In this document: positions 58,501 to 64,000 of the stretch, in pieces
Position numbering within the stretch: the first letter of the stretch is position 1
Layout: each line of letters opens with the position of its first letter
Assembly: GCF_001039355.2 (NCBI RefSeq)
Contig: NW_019775778.1
Span: 15,318-79,317 of the forward strand
DNA: 64,000 nt
Source: Lingula anatina
Taxonomy: Eukaryota; Brachiopoda; Lingulata; Lingulida; Lingulidae
Direction of reading: 5' to 3'
Translations under genes and position numbers: made by a program
The notes under the pieces: model-generated
What the model was told of the DNA's origin: nothing
Databases searched by the model: none
What the model saw: the letters and a program-made list of their open reading frames with translations, nothing else

Positions 58501-61500
58501 GCCTTCCTTTTCATACTTATACACTGGATGTGGCTTTGTTGGAATAAGGGGCGCAAATGAGTCGGGGACAGTTTCTAAAATCCTCTGATGGTATGATAAC
58601 CTGTGACCCAAAAGTGTTTAAACAGATTAAATTATAACTCAATCCCAGAACATATAATAGAAAGTACTTACACCTATCTTTACATTTATGAAAGAAATAT
58701 ATGCAACAGAAAAGCATACACTATTTGAATACAATCTCAAGCAAAATTTTAAAATGTATAACAAAACATTACAACAGTTTCCATCTACAAACCTCAAACA
58801 CTGTAACAACACCTCCTTCACAAACATGGGTTTTGGTAACAAATGATCCATTTCCACACAAGTGGACCAGTCATCCCAACTCCAGCGGAACTGGAAGTTA
58901 CTCAAATGGTAGGCAAACCAGCTGACAAATCTGAAAGAAGCAAAAATAGTTTGTTAAGATTAACATTCACCCAGTTGGAGAAAAAGTAGTTTTTACACTT
59001 TCAAATTTATCACTAGACTGACAATGTTAGTGTCTTGTATCAAGCAGCATACTTTCAATGCATTTCAACTTACAGTTGATTAAAGAAAGGGGATCTACAA
59101 ACTGTTCAATTTTAAATATATAAAACTATTTTGTCTCCATTTCTTTAAAGATTTCAAAACAAATACAAAATGTAACTTATTGTAAAGGGTAATTAATCTT
59201 ATTTTTAAACCATATAAACCACACACAACATGCTTTGACAAACCTTTCTATGCAACTTGTATCCATTGTGTCTATTCTTTCATACAGCATCTCTGTGGCT
59301 TGAGCAAGCTGAGTTCAAGTTAAGAAAATATATTACTCTTTCTTACTGGAGAGGTTGGTAGAAATTAAGACAGGACTAAACCATTATACCTCTTCCCATT
59401 TCCACACGTCCTTGAAAAATATTTTTAATCTTTTATTTAATAACAAGAAAAGGATACCACTTGAGGCATGGTACTAGGCTGTAGCTTGCAGAGTTCAATC
59501 AGCAAAGACCCATAAAAAATTTCCAGGTATGGAGGATGTGGCAGTCTAAACAGCTGAGAAAATACCACCTGAAAATGTTCATGAAAATATGCAGTTAACA
59601 AAGTAAATACTGACTTTAAGCTCCCCATTCAAAATCTAAAGTACAGGGATGCTAGTGGGGTCCGGAAAGAAAACCTGAACTTTTTTTGGCAAAGACGGGG
59701 GGGGGGTACAAATTGATTATGAAACAATTACTATATTTCAAATTTAATAAATATATTGCAATATATGTCATCACAACTTCATGGTAATTTTCAACAGTTG
59801 TTTCCAAGGATAATCTTGACATTGACAAGATGGAAGTGCCATCAGTACATAAACACCTACCACCCATAGTAGACAGTAATGATCCCTCACGTAAGCTTGA
59901 TAATCACCAGCATGATAATGATAGTCACTAAATGTTAATCCCTTTCATTTATCATTTTCAAAGATTGGTAATGGCTTTCGTGGTAATGCCCAAGCAACAA
60001 AAATGTGTAAAGACAACTACGTGCTTTGGCATGCTTAGTTGTTTTAGCATGGTTTTTCAGAGCTTTTTTACCACTGCTTCCGTACCGGATCACGTCGTTG
60101 CACCATACACACCAAGCTTCTCCGGGGGACTTTCGCTTCCGAACATAGGTAGAAAAAAAATCGTCATTATTGTCCTTTTCCTCCAGCCAACTCCAACTAA
60201 ATCTATTTTTGANGGAAGACTAGCATCCCTGAAAGTAGCATTATAAATTTTATACGTAAGAATAATCTTTATACTTAGGCTCATAGCAAAACTTTATTAA
60301 TTATTGAATGTTATGCAAGCTATTGCATGTAAATTTCTTTTAAAAAATCCTGCAGTTTTCTTTAAAATGCCTTCAACAAATTCATTCAAATCATTGGATT
60401 GTCTTTCCTGTCATACATACTTTCAGTTAAGGGGATTTCATTTCAAGTCTGAACCTACCTCCACTATCATATAATTCAGAGGTAGTTGCACCTTGGTTGG
60501 GAAACTGAGTAATGCTGCAGCACTGAAATATGTGAATTTTTGTAATAAGAAACTGGCCTCTAATACCCACTCATGCTACCCTACAAGTTTATATTATAAT
60601 ACAAGGTCAATAAATCTTAAATCAACAGCTTACCAGTCTTTTCTCTCTAAATGATGTGTGTGTAGTATTCTGTGTAAATGTTCTTCCACCAAGTACCTCT
60701 CTATAGCGTGACTACCTGGCATCACAGGACCCTGAGACAAAATGTCACGATCACATCATTAAATTCATTAAAACCATTTCAGTGTGTAATTTCTCTCCAT
60801 AACATCATTTCATATCCATTGGTGTTCTAAAACCCTCAGATCCAATTGAAAAGAGATAACAACTCTCTGGTATAGAGAGAAATGAGATAAATTGTTTGTG
60901 AGAGTGAAAGATATTAAGGAAGCAGAGCCCATTACATAGCAATAGGGTATATTTACATGAACATGCATGAAGACCTTGCCCTAAAATTTAAATTCCACTT
61001 AGAAAAAAAAATGTGTTTCATGAAGAAACTAAAAATATAATATTTTCAAAATGTTCTGCTTGAGCCAATGGTCTGAAACATAAGCTCACCTCTGGTACAT
61101 CAGTATAGTCAAACATTCTGAACACCACTGAGGGCAAAGGATAGGTAGCATCATCATCATGTGAAGGGGGGATAATCTGGGGTAATGTGTGCTGTAGTGC
61201 TTCACACAGCACTCCATCAAATGCCAGGTATGGACGTAATATTTGCCTCTCCATCCATTTGTTGTTCTTCAGCATTTTGATTTGGGCCCATAAGCAGTCT
61301 AAGTACTAAAGAAATTGGTTTAAAGTTAGCTTATAGATTTATTAGAATCACATAAAAGTTAAATCGAAGTAACAAATGCTTAGAAATTACAATGTAACAT
61401 TCTTCTTTTCTCAGTATAAACTTAACCCAATTTATTTCATCTACAGCTGTAATATCTATTTGCAGAAAAGTTTTACAAACAATTTTTGACTAGTGCAAAT

Positions 61501-63414
61501 ATTCTTACTTCTTCCTGTGGATGTGGGTCATCTGATGTCCAAACCCGTAATGCAGTTACATGAATCTTTTGTCTTTTGCTGAGAAGAAGGATGAAATTCT
61601 ATTATTCACAAAAGTTATAATCAAGATTCAAATAAAAAAATTCTGCACAAAAATTCTGTTTCTGCAAAATGTGAAACAGTACACAATGTTGGCATCACCA
61701 TTTTTTTTAATCAATGCATTTTAATTTTGTACAAAATACTTACTTTAAGTAATTTTCAATAGTTTGAAGCAATGCACTGAATTCTGTTTCCTTTTTCTCG
61801 AACAGTTCTCTTCCTACCCATGGCAGGGCAGATAGCACCATGAAAACAAACCAGTCAGATCTCACCTAGAAATAAATTACTGAATGTTTACTGAGACATC
61901 ACCGAAATTTCAGCATCATCTTTATTCCTCATAAATTGAATCAACTGAACTAAATGTCAATGATAAAAAGAAACCCAGCATGGAATAATGGTTTTAAAAC
62001 AATATGTTTTGAGAAAAAAAATTTTTTTTTCAACTAACTAACATCTATCAATTGTTTTGACAAATTGTGGACATATGTTGTAGTCTATGGGTGTATTCCC
62101 AGAGATTTAGATCGATCCAGGGATTAAGATTTAGATCGATCTAACTCCCTGGGGGTTCAAGCTAAATTGCAGTAAGCCGAGCGCGCACCATAGTTACCCT
62201 CTTACAGCTTTCAGTAGGTGGGACAGACGCTTAAGCCGGCTAAGCTGACAGTAATCTAGTGAGACTCCCCACAGGGATAGATCGATCTAAAAATCTATGG
62301 AAATGGGGTGTATTACACAAAACATGAGACTTACTTGTGGAATGTTGTCCTCTAGAGTGACTTCAACAAAGTTGTCAAACATTGCCAATAAAGAGGATGC
62401 AACAATCACATGGCAATTCACAAGATCCGATAAGAATCGAACCTGAAATAATCATCAGAAAAAACTCTGTGAGTAAATATACATAGTGGCAATAAGAATT
62501 ATTAACTTGAGAAATATCGATACAGATATTATCATATTACTATGAGGATGGAGCAACAACTACAACAACAAAAAAATGTTAGTCTTAATGCAATAACTTG
62601 GTTATGCAACAAACTGATTCTCAATGGGGTACATTCATAGTGCCAAGCACAAAACAAAGTATATTGTATATTGAAGCAGTGTTTTTACTTACAATCAGTC
62701 TTGCATTTTCAAACTGGCAAGTCTTGAGAGATTCTTTAAGATTCCGGACTAGAATCTCAACAAACTGAAAGTGTACAGAAAAATCATAGATAAAAAATTG
62801 CACAACCAAGTACATTTAAACAATATTATAATAAAGCATATCTGACTCTATATACAAATTATCCTAAAATTACAATTTTAGCAACCTTAAAGGCACACAA
62901 TGAGCATTAATTTATTAATTAATTTATTAATTACTTTTATAAACCAATAATACAATTAACAATTTCCCTTAATTACAAAGATGTGCCATAATTAAAACAT
63001 TTCACCCAGTTCCATAAACCCCTTATTTTCAGTCATGAGTAATGAAAATAGAGAATAATAAGTTTCATGTGGCTATAAAAATGAGAAACTCTGGACTAGG
63101 GTATATATATATTGTAAGTTGTAACATTCTAAACAGTTTTGGATAAACCGTTCTGTGATAATAAAGAGAAACTACTAAAATTTCAAGTTAACTCATTGTG
63201 ACAATGTTATTATCTTAAATGATGACAGATATTCACATCAAAATTCAGTAACAGAGACAATATGATGCTTGAAACATACATAACTGTTACGCTATATAAT
63301 GTCCTTTAAATGTCTTAAAATTTACTCACCTCACCTCCACAGTTGTAGTTTCTGGCATTTAACAACCCAACCAATGTAGTATACACTGACAGCTTCTCTG
63401 GTAAATCCGTAACA
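55521..63414 (-). CDS. NCBP1: Nuclear cap-binding protein subunit 1 (CBP80), 5' end outside window
   Basis: Twenty in-phase exons give about 714 residues: 63330-63414, 62693-62764, 62335-62442, 61744-61865, 61509-61578, 61090-61305, 60634-60731, 60459-60522, 59458-59568, 59244-59308, 58793-58930, 58497-58600, 57868-57987, 57633-57732, 57347-57440, 57016-57119, 56602-56716, 56175-56303, 55884-55997, 55521-55634. Landmarks match human NCBP1: [97 protein letters not shown]. The protein is built of MIF4G-like helical domains and binds NCBP2; together they hold the m7G cap for splicing, export and the first round of translation. About 75 amino-terminal residues are missing, presumably encoded beyond 64 kb. 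Confidence 0.97.
59644..60231. mobile_element. 588 bp DNA transposon in an NCBP1 intron
   Basis: Inverted ends CAGGGATGCTAGT / ACTAGCATCCCTG with AAAGTA directly repeated on both sides (59638-59643 and 60232-60237). It has no usable transposase. One N lies at 60213. A 6 bp duplication does not settle the superfamily. Confidence 0.8.
62095..62305. mobile_element. 211 bp MITE in an NCBP1 intron
   Basis: Sister of 49452-49657, with ATTCCCAGAGATTTAGATCG at the left and CTAAAAATCTATGGAAATG at the right. GGGTGT is repeated on both sides (62089-62094 and 62306-62311). It carries a short internal duplication of GATTTAGATCGATC. Confidence 0.78.
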
Positions 63415-64000
63415 CTAAAATTAAATAGGTATCATTTACAGTGATTGCGAAAGCCGTCGGACCACGGCCATATGCCGGCAAAAATTCTGTGGGCTGGAAA
63501 ACCCTTTTAACTCATCGGCCCACATGTCCGACGGACTAAAGTCGGTTTCTCTAACAGACACCTCACTCATATTTGAATTTATCGTAAAGCTCTAAGTACG
63601 CACTGTGCGCAAGTAAAACTTTAACTTGCGCCATACTGGCGCGTTTTGTAATAAAGGTCTACGTACATTATGATGTCACTTGAAGTGTGCGTAGCGATGG
63701 TGTGAGGGCTGACATGTGACCCGTTTCACAAAAAAATGTATCGAAACTGAAACAACTACAGGTCAATGAAAATCGTATTGCTCAAGACTGAAAACAGGCC
63801 GCTCAACCTGCTTACGACTGGCCACGCGCGGACCTCTGAGAACACTTAACTACACGTGCTGGGTAAACAAGTATGGCTTCCGTCGGACTGCATGTTGAGT
63901 AAACGATAAGTGAAAAGGAGAAATATTCATTTGCTTTTTAGATGGGTGCTCTTAACTAATTTTAACGGATATTTTAAGTAATATTGCGCCTTAAACGGTG
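63415..64000. other. NCBP1 intron or upstream sequence with palindromic words
   Basis: No NCBP1 exon is seen. GC-richer than the rest of the locus; CCGTCGGAC and its complement recur at 63463, 63527 and 63880, hinting at an undefined transposon. The window ends before the NCBP1 start. Confidence 0.4.

Overview
This is a 64 kb piece of nuclear DNA from an animal, most likely a marine invertebrate. The evidence is: genes split by GT-AG introns, AT-rich spacers, microsatellites, many short DNA transposons, frequent TAGGCCTA words, split-exon group A SRCR domains, and clear orthologues of HAUS6, SDHAF4, NCBP1 and TTC1. I cannot fix the phylum; a deuterostome or a lophotrochozoan would fit. Assembly gaps lie at 11825-11927 and 37156-37353, with single N bases at 9511, 32514 and 60213.

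The left half (1-34 kb) is accessory and rich in repeats. At 0.9-2.9 kb, minus strand, lies a decaying tandem array of SRCR exon pairs. At 4.0-5.6 kb is a candidate gene for a small secreted cysteine-rich peptide with a TATA promoter. From 7.4 to 30.4 kb a cassette has been copied about three times. Each cassette has flank A (with a non-LTR retrotransposon tail), a small secreted EGF-peptide gene on the minus strand, and flank B. Copy 1 (7.4-12.9 kb) has lost the gene, copy 2 (15.8-24.8 kb) keeps an intact one, and copy 3 (25.0-30.4 kb) keeps a frameshifted one. DNA transposons punctuate the region: two Harbinger-type elements, a piggyBac-type element with TTAA ends, a GC-rich element with inverted ends, and a Tc1-type transposase pseudogene between long inverted repeats.

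The middle (34.9-40 kb) holds a rearranged 3' fragment of TTC1 on the plus strand. Next to it, on the minus strand, is a complete 174-codon gene that I do not recognise, with two repeated 150 bp exons.

The right half (42.3-64 kb) is ordinary and gene-dense. HAUS6 (minus, 22 coding exons, 1296 aa) stands head-to-head with SDHAF4 (plus, 2 exons, 125 aa), which is tail-to-tail with NCBP1 (minus, 20 exons in the window, 5' end beyond 64 kb). They act separately: microtubule branching in the spindle, maturation of mitochondrial complex II, and nuclear mRNA cap binding. MITE-like elements sit in introns of all three. All exon joins given for HAUS6, SDHAF4, NCBP1, the 174-aa gene and the intact EGF gene keep phase across every junction. 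This was checked by hand from the sequence, with no alignment or transcript data.
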